A DNA stretch of 36,180 nucleotides from Xanthomonas arboricola pv. guizotiae (GCF_002940205.1 NZ_MDSK01000042.1:1-36180), one strand, 5' to 3'; counted from the first letter of the stretch, positions 16,534-25,709 are shown. Numbers and translations are program-made. The notes: generated from the sequence alone by a model not told the origin.

Positions 16534-18096
16534 GTGGGTTTGGCGACGTTGGATATCGTGATCGTGCTGGTCTATCTGACCGGCATCTTCGTGCTCGCGC
16601 AGTGGGTCTCGCGCGAGAAGGCAGGCCACAGCAAGAGCGCCGAGGATTACTTCCTGGCCAGCAAGTCGTTGCCGTGGTGGGCAATCGGCGCCTCGCTGAT
16701 CGCCGCGAACATCTCGGCCGAACAGATCATCGGCATGGCCGGTTCCGGCTATGCGATCGGCCTGGCGATCGCCTCCTACGAATGGATGGCGGCGCTGACG
16801 CTGCTGATCGTCGGCAAGTTCTTCCTGCCGATCTTCCTGCGCAACGGCATCTACACCATGCCGCAGTTCCTGGAACAGCGGTACGGCAAGTGGATCCGCA
16901 CGCTGATGGCGGTGTTCTGGCTGCTGCTGTACGTGTTCGTCAATCTCACCTCGATCCTGTGGCTGGGGTCGATCGCGGTCAGCCAGGTCACCGGCATGGA
17001 CCAGACCCTGGCGCTGGCGTTGATCGGCGTGTTCGCGCTGGTCTACCAGCTGTACGGCGGTCTTAAAGCGGTGGCCTTGACCGATATCGTGCAGGTCACC
17101 CTGCTGGTGCTGGGCGGCCTGCTGGTGGCCGGGCTGACCCTGGCGCGGATCGGCGACGGTGGCGGCGTGCTGGCCGGCTTCCAGCACCTGTGGAATGCGC
17201 ACCCGGAGCACTTCCACATGATCCTGAGCAAGGACAACCCGTTCTACAAGGATCTGCCGGGCCTGAGCGTGCTGCTGGGTGGTCTGTGGGTGATGAACAT
17301 CAGCTACTGGGGTTTCAACCAGTACATCATCCAGCGCGCGCTGGCGGCCAAGAACATCGGCGAGGCGCAGAAGGGCATGGTGTTCGCCGCGTTCCTGAAG
17401 CTGCTGATGCCGTTGGTGATCGTGGTGCCGGGCATCGCCGCGGTGGTGCTGGCGCCGGATCTGGCCAAGCCCGACCAGGCCTACCCGACCATGATGCAGT
17501 TGTTGCCGACCGGCATCCTGGGCCTGGTGTTCGCCGCATTGGTGGCGGCGATCGTGGCCTCGCTGGCTTCCAAGATCAACTCGGTGGCGACGATCTTCAC
17601 CCTGGATTTCTACGCCAAGTTCCGTCCGCAGACCGAGCAGAAACAGCTGGTGCGCGTGGGTCGCATCGTGGCCGTCCTGGCGGTGGTGATCGGCATCCTC
17701 ACCGCGCGGCCGCTGCTGGGCAACTTCGATCAGGGCTTCCAGTTCATCCAGGAATTCACCGGCTTCTTTACCCCGGGCGTGGTGGTGATCTTCATGCTCG
17801 GCTTGTTCTGGAAGCGTGCCAACGAAGCCGGCGCACTGACGGCGGCGATCGGCTCGGTGGTGCTGTCGTTCGCGCTCAAGTTCGCGTGGCCGGAACTGCC
17901 GTTCATGGACCGCATCGGCGTGGTGTTCGTGGCGGCGCTGGTGCTGGCGGTACTGGTGTCGTTGATGACCGCGCCCACCCAGGCACGCGACCTGATCCGT
18001 ACCGACGATGTGGCCTACGGCACCACGCTGGGCTTCAAGATCGGTGCGATCGGGGTGGTGGTGATCCTGGTCGTGCTGTACGCGGTGTTCTGGTAA
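16534..18096 (+). CDS. Sodium/solute symporter (SSS family, sugar type)
   Basis: An inner-membrane carrier of 520 residues with about 14 membrane segments. The GTG at 16534 is chosen because AGGAG lies 6 nt upstream and the protein then begins just before the first membrane span; the longer in-frame extension is arginine-rich and non-coding in character. Family marks are SAEDYFLASKSLPWW at the start, SLIAANISAEQIIGMAGSGY in span 2, and YGGLKAVALTDIVQ and NQYIIQRALAAKN further in. These resemble SglT-type sodium/glucose carriers more than proline or acetate carriers. Its place between the beta-glucosidase and the mannanase suggests that it imports the released sugar. A strong terminator follows. 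Confidence 0.88.
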   Translation: MGLATLDIVIVLVYLTGIFVLAQWVSREKAGHSKSAEDYFLASKSLPWWAIGASLIAANISAEQIIGMAGSGYAIGLAIASYEWMAALTLLIVGKFFLPIFLRNGIYTMPQFLEQRYGKWIRTLMAVFWLLLYVFVNLTSILWLGSIAVSQVTGMDQTLALALIGVFALVYQLYGGLKAVALTDIVQVTLLVLGGLLVAGLTLARIGDGGGVLAGFQHLWNAHPEHFHMILSKDNPFYKDLPGLSVLLGGLWVMNISYWGFNQYIIQRALAAKNIGEAQKGMVFAAFLKLLMPLVIVVPGIAAVVLAPDLAKPDQAYPTMMQLLPTGILGLVFAALVAAIVASLASKINSVATIFTLDFYAKFRPQTEQKQLVRVGRIVAVLAVVIGILTARPLLGNFDQGFQFIQEFTGFFTPGVVVIFMLGLFWKRANEAGALTAAIGSVVLSFALKFAWPELPFMDRIGVVFVAALVLAVLVSLMTAPTQARDLIRTDDVAYGTTLGFKIGAIGVVVILVVLYAVFW

Positions 18097-18127
18097 TCGC
18101 CCAGCCAGTCCGCCGAGATCGGCTGTG

Positions 18128-18169
18128 CGCACGCGGCGCGACAGGCAGGTGTCGCGCCGCGTGCGTTTT
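18128..18169. terminator. Strong hairpin terminator between convergent genes
   Basis: CGCACGCGGCGCGACA (18128-18143) pairs perfectly over 16 bp with 18150-18165 around a 6-nt loop, followed by TTTT on the plus strand. It serves the symporter and may also stop the convergent EAL gene. Confidence 0.85.
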
Positions 18170-18189
18170 GGACGTCGTACTGCGGCTGC

Positions 18190-20046
18190 TTACACCCGCG
18201 CCGCGGCCAGGCTTGCCGCAAGCAGATTGACCGGCGTTTCCAGCTGCTCATGCCACGGCGTCTGCAGCCAGGTTTCCAATGCGGCCGCCGGCATCGGTTT
18301 GGCGATCCAGTAGCCCTGACCTTCGTCGCAGCCCCAGGCGCGCAACTGCGTGTAGGCCTCTGCCGACTCGATGCCTTCGGCGACCACGCGCTGGCCCAGG
18401 CTGTGGCCGAGCTGGATCATCGCCGGTACCAGGGTGCGGTCTGTGCGGTTGTCCGGCAACGAGCGGATGAAGGACTGATCGATCTTCAACGAGCTGGCCG
18501 GCAGCTGCTTGAGATAGCTGAAATTGCTGTAGCCGGTGCCGAAATCGTCGATGGCGATATGCACGCCCAGCGCCGCGATGGCCGCCAATTGCTCGGCCAG
18601 ATGCTCGGGGTGGCGGATCATCGCGCTTTCGGTGAATTCGATCTCCAGCCGGCGCGGATCCAGCTTGTGGCGCTCCAGGCCACGCCGCAGCAGGCCGACG
18701 AAGCCGGGCCGGTCCAGATCGGCGGCCGACACGTTCAGGGCCAGGTTGAAATCCAGGCCCTGTTGCTGCCAGCGCGCGGCCTGGGCGATGCCGTTGTCGA
18801 TGACCCAGGCGGTGATGCGGTTGATCAACGCGGTTTTCTCGGCCATCGGCACGAAGTCGGCGGGCATCACCGGGCCGATCATCGGGTGCTGCCAGCGCAG
18901 CAGCGCTTCCACCCCCACGCAGCGATGATCGTGCAGGTCCACGCGCGGCTGGTAGTGCAGGCGCAGCTGGCTGGCGCTGTCCAGCGCGGCGGGCAGGGAT
19001 GCCAGCAGCCGGAAGGTGTTGCGCTGGGCCACGTCGTGCTTGCGCTCGTACATGCTCCATGGCACGCCGCGTTCGCGCGCGATGTCCACCGAGGTGGTCA
19101 GCGAGCGGATGGTGTCGGCCGCGCCATAGCTGGTCTGCAGCGAGACCGCGCCGATCGAGGCCACTGCGGTGTGCGGAATGCCCTGGTGTTCCAGCGTTTC
19201 GGCAAAGGCCTTGGAGACCTTGGTGCACAGCGCGGACAGACGCTGCGTTTCGGCCTGGGCCAGAAAACCGAAGGTGGTCGGGTCCAGCCGATACAGCGCG
19301 GTGCCGGCAGGCAGATAGGCCGCCAGACGACGCTGCGCGATCCCGACATAACCGTCGGCGTAGTCCCAGCCCAGCGCCTTGACCATGTCGCGGAAGTAAT
19401 CGCTGCCGCAGATGTCGACCGCCACCGCAGTGGTGGCCGGCGCGCTGTCGCGTTGCGATAGCCAGGCATCCAGGTCTTCGGTAAAGCGCGACCGGTTGGG
19501 TAGCCCGGTCGGACCGTCGCGGTAGGTGGTGCTGCGCAGGTTTTCCATCCGCAGCACTGCCAGGTCGCGCAGGCCTTCCAGTTGGGTGATCGCCTCGGCA
19601 TCCAGGCCCGGACGCGGGCTGGTCCCGATCACGCACAAGGTGCCGATGCGGTGGCCGTCGCGCAGCGTCAGCGGCGCGCCGGCATAGAAGCGGATGAAGG
19701 GTGGTCCCAGCACCAGCGGGTTGTCGCAAAAGCGCGGATCCAGTTGCGCGTCGGGCACCACCATCACCTCGGGGGCGCGGATCGCATGCGCGCAGAACGC
19801 CTGGTCGCGCGGCGTTTCCTGCGGTTCCAGGCCGATGCGGGCCTTGAACCACTGACGATGCTCGTCTACCAGCGACACCAGCGCGATTTCCGCGCCCAGG
19901 TTGTGGGCGGCCATGGCGGCGATGGTCTCGAACACCGGGTCCGGCGGCGAGTCCAGCAGGCACAGGCCACGCAGGACGGCCAACCGGGTCGACTCGTCGA
20001 CCACGGGCGGAAGAGGGGCATTGGCAGGAGCGAGCGCGGATTGCAT
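18190..20046 (-). CDS. GAF-degenerate GGDEF-EAL cyclic-di-GMP phosphodiesterase
   Basis: A 618-residue soluble signalling protein. Residues 20-165 form a GAF sensor domain. Residues 172-335 are a GGDEF domain with the start motif DGPTGLPNRSRF, but the catalytic loop is LDPTTFGF (254-261) instead of GGDEF, so it cannot make cyclic di-GMP. The EAL domain (360-600) keeps the residues needed for hydrolysis: E380 in VEALLRW, N438, E470, the pair D500-D501 in DDFGTGYSNFSYLK, K521 in LKIDQSF and the late EGIE glutamate. An active phosphodiesterase is predicted, with the GAF and the dead GGDEF as input. No membrane segment is present. It stands alone, convergent with the symporter and divergent from the mannanase. 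Confidence 0.92.
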   Translation of the reverse strand: MQSALAPANAPLPPVVDESTRLAVLRGLCLLDSPPDPVFETIAAMAAHNLGAEIALVSLVDEHRQWFKARIGLEPQETPRDQAFCAHAIRAPEVMVVPDAQLDPRFCDNPLVLGPPFIRFYAGAPLTLRDGHRIGTLCVIGTSPRPGLDAEAITQLEGLRDLAVLRMENLRSTTYRDGPTGLPNRSRFTEDLDAWLSQRDSAPATTAVAVDICGSDYFRDMVKALGWDYADGYVGIAQRRLAAYLPAGTALYRLDPTTFGFLAQAETQRLSALCTKVSKAFAETLEHQGIPHTAVASIGAVSLQTSYGAADTIRSLTTSVDIARERGVPWSMYERKHDVAQRNTFRLLASLPAALDSASQLRLHYQPRVDLHDHRCVGVEALLRWQHPMIGPVMPADFVPMAEKTALINRITAWVIDNGIAQAARWQQQGLDFNLALNVSAADLDRPGFVGLLRRGLERHKLDPRRLEIEFTESAMIRHPEHLAEQLAAIAALGVHIAIDDFGTGYSNFSYLKQLPASSLKIDQSFIRSLPDNRTDRTLVPAMIQLGHSLGQRVVAEGIESAEAYTQLRAWGCDEGQGYWIAKPMPAAALETWLQTPWHEQLETPVNLLAASLAAARV

Positions 20047-20427
20047 GCGCTTCTATCGGCCTGAAGCGTAATCCCTTGATCGACGCTCCCAGGCACCGTT
20101 CAGTTGAAACGGCCTTGTCGCGCGACGGCTGCGATTGAGCCGCCGCCGTGGCACCAGCGCGGCGATGGACTCAGGCCACCGCATGCCGCGACCGCAGCAG
20201 GCGACAGCCAGGCGCCAGGCCGACGATCGCTCGACTGCTGCGGCGGTGCCGGGCAGGTAAACGGCCGGCGTCGCAGGCGGCACCGGGCGGTCGGCGGTTA
20301 AACATTGGCGACGCCTTGCCGATCACTGATGGTGCGCCAGTGTTTTTGTCGACCCACAACGAAGCGGTTGTTTGGCGCACGTGTTCCGGTGCCTGCTCGT
20401 TATGTGACATGGGTTGCATCAGTCATG

Positions 20428-20442
20428 GTGTCAAATTGACAC
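20428..20442. promoter_or_regulatory. Perfect palindrome overlapping a TTGACA box before the mannanase gene
   Basis: GTGTCAA-A-TTGACAC is a perfect 7-bp dyad. Its right arm contains TTGACA (20436-20441), a possible -35 box 67 nt before the start codon; no good -10 follows. An operator is inferred. A TGTGA half-site (20403-20407) that could attract a CRP/Clp-type regulator lies just upstream. The remainder of 20047-20508 shows no gene. Confidence 0.4.
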
Positions 20443-20508
20443 AGTGTTCACGCGCGCTGTGAGTTTTCGCCGCCGCTCGTCATCCTCCCCTCTGTCTGGA
20501 ATTCGATC

Positions 20509-21498
20509 GTGAAATCACCGTTGTCCCGTTTTGCCCACCGCATGCTGCTGGTCGTTGCAGGCCTGGCAGTATCCTCTGCCGCGCACGCGGGGCTGTCGGT
20601 CTCCGGCACCCAGCTGCGTGAGTCCAATGGCAACACCGTGGTCTTGCGTGGCGTCAATCTGCCGCACGCCTGGTATGCAAGCCGTACCGACGCGGCACTG
20701 GCCGCCATCGCTGCGACCGGCGCCAACAGCGTGCGCGTGGTGCTCAGTTCCGGCTATCGCTGGAACCGCACGCCGGAGGCCGACGTATCGCGCATCATCG
20801 CGCGTTGCAAGAGCCTGGGCCTGATTGCGGTGCTGGAAGTGCACGACACCACCGGTTATGGCGAAGACGGCGCTGCCGCCGGCCTGGCCCATGCCACTGC
20901 GTACTGGACCAGCATCCGCAAGGCGCTGATCGGCAACGAAGACCAGGTCATCATCAACATCGGCAACGAGCCGTTCGGCAATCAGTTGAGCGCCAGCGAA
21001 TGGGTCAACGGCCATGCAACCGCGATCGCCGCATTGCGCAAGGCCGGACTGACTCACGCACTGATGGTGGATGCGCCGAACTGGGGCCAGGACTGGAAGT
21101 TCTACATGCGCGACAACGCCGCCGCGTTGCTGGCGCGCGACAGCCGCCGCAACCTGATCTTCAGCGTGCACATGTACGAGGTGTTCGGCAGCGATGCGAC
21201 GGTCAACAACTATCTGCGCGCCTTCCGCGATAAAAAGCTGGCGCTGGTGATCGGCGAGTTCGGTGGAGACCACCGCGGCGCGCACGTGGACGAGGCGGCG
21301 ATCATGCGCCGCGCTCGCGACTACAACGTCGGCTATCTTGGCTGGTCGTGGTCGGGCAATGACAGCAGCACGCAATCGCTGGATATCGCAATCGGCTGGA
21401 ACGCCACGCGCCTCAGCAGCTGGGGGCGCAACCTGATCCTGGGCGCCGATGGCATCACCGCAACCTCGCGCAGGGCGAGCGTGTTCGGCCCACGTTGA
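20509..21498 (+). CDS. GH5 endo-beta-1,4-mannanase, secreted
   Basis: Cleaves internal bonds of beta-mannan or glucomannan. The 329-residue protein has a Sec signal peptide with a likely cut after SSAAHA (residue 26 or 27), so it is exported, and then a single GH5 barrel with no binding module. VVLRGVNLPHAWY, ANSVRVVLSSGYRW and VLEVHDTTGYG are barrel strands. The acid/base is E154 in INIGNEPFG and the nucleophile E250 in VIGEFGGDH. The pattern VDAPNWGQDW and IFSVHMYEVFG is what I associate with GH5 subfamily 8 mannanases rather than cellulases. The GTG start lacks a strong ribosome site. Together with the GH3 enzyme and the symporter it suggests plant-wall glucomannan use. Confidence 0.85.
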   Translation: MKSPLSRFAHRMLLVVAGLAVSSAAHAGLSVSGTQLRESNGNTVVLRGVNLPHAWYASRTDAALAAIAATGANSVRVVLSSGYRWNRTPEADVSRIIARCKSLGLIAVLEVHDTTGYGEDGAAAGLAHATAYWTSIRKALIGNEDQVIINIGNEPFGNQLSASEWVNGHATAIAALRKAGLTHALMVDAPNWGQDWKFYMRDNAAALLARDSRRNLIFSVHMYEVFGSDATVNNYLRAFRDKKLALVIGEFGGDHRGAHVDEAAIMRRARDYNVGYLGWSWSGNDSSTQSLDIAIGWNATRLSSWGRNLILGADGITATSRRASVFGPR

Positions 21499-21590
21499 GA
21501 GTGAAGCCCTGCGGTCAGCGTCTTTGGTTTTTCGGGATGCCTGGATAGTTTGCTGCAGAGCTGCAGCGCAGTTGATCTGCGACTTGGCTG

Positions 21591-21703
21591 CAGGGTCCTT
21601 GCCCGCCCACCATCGCAGGACACGCCGCAAGTACGTTCCTGTAGGCGCTTACGCGGCATCCATGCCGCGTAAGGTCCCGCGACGGTGAGCGGGCAAGGAC
21701 CTG
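21591..21703. repeat. Nested palindromic intergenic repeat (113 bp)
   Basis: The outer arms, 21591-21616 and 21679-21703, match as an imperfect inverted repeat; the core GGTCCTTGCCCGC/GCGGGCAAGGACC is exact. Inside lies a perfect 11-bp dyad, TTACGCGGCAT-CC-ATGCCGCGTAA (21649-21672). The element follows the mannanase gene and precedes the 3' end of the response regulator gene. Rest of 21499-21842: nothing else supported. Confidence 0.65.
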
Positions 21704-21842
21704 TCGAGGTGGTCGGTGTGCATGTCACCAAGCGTTTGACCTAAGCATCGGATCGCGTCAAAAAAACAGCGCCATGGTTGAATGGATCCAGCCTTGGATC
21801 GCACCTGAAAAACACCACGGTTCAACGTCTCGATGCCAGATC

Positions 21843-22421
21843 TCAACGCCCGGGTTCGCGTAACGGCGCTGGGCTTGGGCGCTTGGTCAGCTTGCGCTGC
21901 AGCGAGCGGCGGTGCATGCCGAGCAGGCGTGCGGCGGCGGAGACATTGCCGCCGGTCTCGTGCAGCGCCTGCTGGATGTGCTCCCACTGCAGGCGGCTGA
22001 GCGGTGTCATCATTTCCCGCGCGGTTTCTTCCTCGTCCGGCTCCGGCAGCTCGTCGTCCTCTTCGCCCAGCGCGCGCATGATGGTCGGGATATTGGCCGG
22101 CTTGGGCAGGTAGTCGTCGGCGCCGAGCTTGATCGCCTCCACCGCGGTGGCGATGCTCGCGTAGCCGGTGACCAGCAGGATGCGCATGTCGGCGCGGATC
22201 TCGCGCAGCGGCTGGATCAGGCTCAGGCCGGAATCGTGGCCAAGCTTGAGATCGATCAAGGCGAAATCGGGCAGGGCGCTGCGTGCGGTCGACAGCGCAC
22301 TGGCCGCGTCGGTGGCGGTCAGGGTTTCCACGCCGCGGCGGGCGAGGCTGCGCTGCAGCGTGCGTAGATACAAGGTGTCGTCGTCGACCAGCAGGCCGGT
22401 ACGCAGGGGAGTGCCTGTCAT
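21843..22421 (-). CDS. RegA/PrrA-type response regulator
   Basis: A 192-residue two-domain regulator. The receiver has the acidic pocket VDDD (12-15), the phospho-acceptor D57 in FALIDLKLG and K107 in YLPKPAN. A Fis-type helix-turn-helix (157-178, GGNVSAAARLLGMHRRSLQRKL read in two parts) forms the C-terminus, with the RRSLQRKL recognition helix typical of RegA/PrrA/ActR. Unlike NtrC-type proteins there is no AAA domain. The linker (119-137) is unusually acidic. The ATG at 22421 overlaps the stop of the kinase gene by 4 nt (ATGA), so both are made from one message. In other proteobacteria this pair controls respiration and redox genes. Confidence 0.88.
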   Translation of the reverse strand: MTGTPLRTGLLVDDDTLYLRTLQRSLARRGVETLTATDAASALSTARSALPDFALIDLKLGHDSGLSLIQPLREIRADMRILLVTGYASIATAVEAIKLGADDYLPKPANIPTIMRALGEEDDELPEPDEEETAREMMTPLSRLQWEHIQQALHETGGNVSAAARLLGMHRRSLQRKLTKRPSPAPLREPGR

Positions 22422-23647
22422 GCGAGTGCCTCGTGTTCGGAGAGCGGCAGACGGAAACCGACGCGGGCGCCGCTGCCTTCGGCGGGCAGCATCCACAACT
22501 CGCCCTGCAGCCGCTCGACGGTGGCGTGCGACAGCGCCAGCCCCACGCCCATGCCGTCGTGCTTGCCGCTGTTGAACAAGGTGCCTGGCAGCATGGCCTG
22601 CGAGGTGTCGAAGCCCGGACCGTAGTCGCGGACTTCGCCGCTGAGATGGTCCTGCTCCACGCGCAGGGTCAGATCGATCTGCGGCCGGCCGGCACGTTCG
22701 CCGGCATCGGCCGCATTGTTGAGCAGCACCATCAGCAGATGGCTGACGCCGGGCTGCAGCAGCAGGCGCATCGGTGCGTCGTCGTTGCGGCGCAGCTCGA
22801 TGGTCGGGCGCACCAGCCGCCATTGTTCCAGCACGTCCTTGACCGCCACCTCGCGGCTGAGATGGCCATTGTCGGCCGGCGCGGCCAGCGCCAGCACGCG
22901 CTCGTGGCACTGCAGCAGCAGTTCGCGCAGGGTGTCCAGATCCTCGCGCAATTCGCCCTGGTCGCATTGATCGGCGATGTCGTCGACCAGCAGGGTCATC
23001 GTCGCCAGCGGCGTGTTGAGCTCATGCGCCACCGAGGCGGCATGGGTGGCCAGCGCGACGATGCCCTCGTTGCGTGCGAAGCGCTCGCGCAGCGTGGAGA
23101 TCTCGCGCTCGCGTTCGCGCATCGACAAGGCCAGCCGGGTGGCGAAGGCCAGCACCACCACCGTGGACAGCAGGAAGTTGGCGGCCATGCCCCACATGTG
23201 CAGGCTGAGCGGGTCGAAGCTGCCGTAGGGCAGCGGCAGGCCGAACGCCGCACTGATCACATAGCCGGCCACACAGGAGGCTGCCACCGCCATCGCCCAG
23301 CCCAGCGGCAGGGCCAGCGCGGCCAGCGCGATCAGCACCAGGAACAGCGAGCCGAACGGGTTGGCGATGCCGCCGCTCCAGCCCACCATCCAGGTCAGCA
23401 CGGTGACATCGACCAGGATGTGGCCGAACTCGGTGGCCGGGCTGACCGCGCCGCGGTGGGCCACCCGCAGTTGCGCATACAGGTTGAACACCGCCAGTGC
23501 GGCCACGCCGGCCCACAAGGGTTGCTGCGGCAGGTCCAGACCCATCAGGCCGGTGGCGACCAGGATGGTGGCGGCCTGGCCGGCGGTGGCCAGCCAGCGC
23601 AGGCTGCACAGGGTCCGCAGGAAGGAGGCGTCCGAAGAATTCATCAC
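22418..23647 (-). CDS. RegB/PrrB-type redox sensor histidine kinase
   Basis: A 409-residue inner-membrane kinase. Six membrane segments fill residues 10-175 and carry the quinone-linked motif GGxxNPF as GGIANPF (92-98). The H-box AHELNTPLATM holds H208. C247 in LLLQCHERV lies where RegB has its redox-active cysteine, after the H-box helix; C228 is a second cysteine nearby. The ATPase domain has the N-box LLNNAADA, G1 DYGPGF and G2 GMGVGLAL. Redox control by quinone and cysteine is known for RegB; that this protein senses the same signals is inferred from the conserved motifs. It is divergent from ispG and is followed by its regulator. Confidence 0.9.
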   Translation of the reverse strand: MMNSSDASFLRTLCSLRWLATAGQAATILVATGLMGLDLPQQPLWAGVAALAVFNLYAQLRVAHRGAVSPATEFGHILVDVTVLTWMVGWSGGIANPFGSLFLVLIALAALALPLGWAMAVAASCVAGYVISAAFGLPLPYGSFDPLSLHMWGMAANFLLSTVVVLAFATRLALSMREREREISTLRERFARNEGIVALATHAASVAHELNTPLATMTLLVDDIADQCDQGELREDLDTLRELLLQCHERVLALAAPADNGHLSREVAVKDVLEQWRLVRPTIELRRNDDAPMRLLLQPGVSHLLMVLLNNAADAGERAGRPQIDLTLRVEQDHLSGEVRDYGPGFDTSQAMLPGTLFNSGKHDGMGVGLALSHATVERLQGELWMLPAEGSGARVGFRLPLSEHEALA

Positions 23648-23752
23648 GGCAATGCTATGCGCTCGGGGGCGTGGCGGCCTGCGACAAACCGTCGCATCGG
23701 CCAGGAAGACGGCCCGCGCAGCGCTTCAGCTGTGAGCGGACCGATGACAGGC

Positions 23753-23765
23753 TAAAATACCGCGA
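23753..23765 (+). promoter_or_regulatory. -10 box very close to the ispG start
   Basis: TAAAAT at 23753-23758 ends 6 nt before the ispG ATG at 23765. No Shine-Dalgarno sequence lies between. If this is the -10 box, transcription would begin at about the ATG and the message would be leaderless. The -35 region is poor (CTGTGA at 17 nt). Confidence 0.35.
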
Positions 23766-25030
23766 TGTACGACGCCGTGACTCGCCCAACCCCTCCCGCC
23801 GACGCCACCGCCTGGCCGCGCCGCATCACCCAGGCCGTCAAGATCGGCAGCGTGACCGTGGGCGGCGGCCACCCGGTGGTCGTCCAGTCGATGACCAATA
23901 CCGATACCGCCGACATCGCCGGCAGCGTCAAGCAGGTGGCCGACCTGTGGCGCGCAGGCTCGGAAATGGTGCGCCTGACCGTCAACAACGCCGAGTCGGC
24001 CGCGGCCATTCCGCGCATCGTCGACAAGCTGCGCATGATGGGGATCGAGGTGCCGTTGATCGGCGATTTCCATTACAACGGTCACCAGTTGCTCGCCGCC
24101 GAGCCGGCCTGCGCCGAAGCGCTGGCCAAGTACCGCATCAATCCGGGCAATGTCGGCTTCGGCAAGAAGAAGGACCTGCAGTTCGCGCAGTTGATCGAGT
24201 TCGCGATCAAGTACGACAAGCCGGTGCGCATCGGTGCCAACTGGGGCTCGCTGGACCAGTCGCTGGCTGCGCAGCTGATGGACGAGAACTCGCAGCGCGC
24301 CACGCCCTGGGATGCCGGCCGCGTGCTGCGCGAGGCCTTGATCCGTTCGGCAGTGGATTCGGCCGAGCGCGCGGTGGAACTGGGTCTGGCGCGCGAGCGC
24401 ATCATCCTGTCGGCCAAGGTGTCCGGTGTGCAGGAGCTGATCGCGGTGTATCGCGACATGGCGAGCCGCTGCGACTTTGCGCTGCATCTGGGCCTGACCG
24501 AGGCCGGCATCGGCAGCAAGGGCATCGTGGCCTCGGCCGCCGCGCTCAGCGTGCTGCTGCAGGAAGGCATCGGCGACACCATCCGCATCTCGCTGACGCC
24601 GGAACCGGGGCAGTCGCGCACCCAGGAAGTGATCGTCGCGCAGGAACTGCTGCAGACCACCGGCCAGCGTGCCTTCACCCCGATGGTCACGGCCTGCCCG
24701 GGCTGCGGCCGCACCACCTCCGAGTTCTTCCAGGAACTGGCCGGCGTGGTGCAGAACCATGTGCGCGCCAAGATGCCGGAATGGAAGATCAGCAACCCCG
24801 GCGCGGAAAACATGACCCTGGCGGTGATGGGCTGCGTGGTCAACGGGCCGGGCGAATCGCGCCACGCCAACATCGGCATCTCGTTGCCGGGCACCGGCGA
24901 GGCGCCGTCGGCACCGGTGTTCATCGATGGCGAAAAAAGCGTCACCTTGCGTGGCGAAAACATCGCCTACGAATTCATCGATCTGATCGATCAGTACGTC
25001 GAACGTACCTATGTCCGCCGCGCCGGCTGA
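23765..25030 (+). CDS. ispG: 4-hydroxy-3-methylbut-2-en-1-yl diphosphate synthase
   Basis: Reduces methylerythritol cyclodiphosphate to HMBPP, the second-last step of the MEP isoprenoid pathway, with a 4Fe-4S cluster. The protein is 421 residues. The N-terminal barrel shows [15 protein letters not shown] and EMVRLTVNN. The cluster cysteines are C311 and C314 in [11 protein letters not shown] and C357 in [17 protein letters not shown]. All motifs are intact. The ATG at 23765 has no ribosome site but agrees with family length. The stop lies 17-19 nt inside the PAP2 gene, a 20-nt overlap that indicates joint translation; PAP2 enzymes can recycle isoprenoid carrier lipid, so the pairing makes sense. 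Confidence 0.96.
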   Translation: MYDAVTRPTPPADATAWPRRITQAVKIGSVTVGGGHPVVVQSMTNTDTADIAGSVKQVADLWRAGSEMVRLTVNNAESAAAIPRIVDKLRMMGIEVPLIGDFHYNGHQLLAAEPACAEALAKYRINPGNVGFGKKKDLQFAQLIEFAIKYDKPVRIGANWGSLDQSLAAQLMDENSQRATPWDAGRVLREALIRSAVDSAERAVELGLARERIILSAKVSGVQELIAVYRDMASRCDFALHLGLTEAGIGSKGIVASAAALSVLLQEGIGDTIRISLTPEPGQSRTQEVIVAQELLQTTGQRAFTPMVTACPGCGRTTSEFFQELAGVVQNHVRAKMPEWKISNPGAENMTLAVMGCVVNGPGESRHANIGISLPGTGEAPSAPVFIDGEKSVTLRGENIAYEFIDLIDQYVERTYVRRAG

Positions 25031-25709
25031 ATCGCCGGCCGGTTTCAGGGGATGGCTGCGCAGCAATGCGTGGCGCATGGCATTGCTGTTTGCCGGCGTG
25101 CTGCTGCCGTTGGGCTTGTTCGTCGACCTGGCCGACGAAGTCCACCAACTGGAAAACGTCTATTTCGACGAGCCCCTGCTGTGGAGCATGCGCAGCATCG
25201 CCACGCCGGGGCTGGATGCGTTTTTCGGGGTGATTTCCAAGATCGGCTACCAGTACGGGGTGATCCCGGCCGATATCGCCATCGTGCTGGCGTTGCTGAT
25301 GTTGCGGCGCTGGCGCGAGGGAACCTTTGCCGCACTCGGCTTTGGCGGCTCGGCCTTGTTGAACATGGGCGCCAAGCAGGTGTTCCAGCGCGACCGCCCG
25401 AGCCTGTGGGAATCGATCGCCCCGGAAAGCACTTTCAGCTTTCCCAGCGGGCATGCGATGGGCTCGATGACGCTCGCCGCGGTGGTCATCGCGCTGGCCT
25501 GGAACACGCGCTGGCGCTGGCCGGTGACCATCGCCGCCAGCGGGTTCGCGGTGCTGGTCGGCGTGTCGCGGATCTACCTGGGCGTGCATTACCCCTCCGA
25601 CATCCTGGGCGGCTGGTCGGCCGCGCTGGTATGGGTGGTCGGGCTGTATCTGGTGATGTTTCGCGGCGCACGGCGGCCGCATTGGCGTCGCCATCTCACC
25701 TCGGCCTGA
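25011..25709 (+). CDS. PAP2-family membrane phosphatase
   Basis: A 232-residue inner-membrane phosphatase with about six membrane segments. The three PAP2 motifs are complete: KQVFQRDRP (122-130), PSGH (145-148) and [12 protein letters not shown] (186-197), giving the catalytic histidine pair and arginines. Substrates in this family include undecaprenyl diphosphate, phosphatidate and lipid A phosphates; the sequence does not decide between them. The ATG lies inside the end of ispG (20-nt overlap). That context makes a polyprenyl diphosphate phosphatase role plausible, though not shown. Confidence 0.88.
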   Translation: MSAAPAESPAGFRGWLRSNAWRMALLFAGVLLPLGLFVDLADEVHQLENVYFDEPLLWSMRSIATPGLDAFFGVISKIGYQYGVIPADIAIVLALLMLRRWREGTFAALGFGGSALLNMGAKQVFQRDRPSLWESIAPESTFSFPSGHAMGSMTLAAVVIALAWNTRWRWPVTIAASGFAVLVGVSRIYLGVHYPSDILGGWSAALVWVVGLYLVMFRGARRPHWRRHLTSA

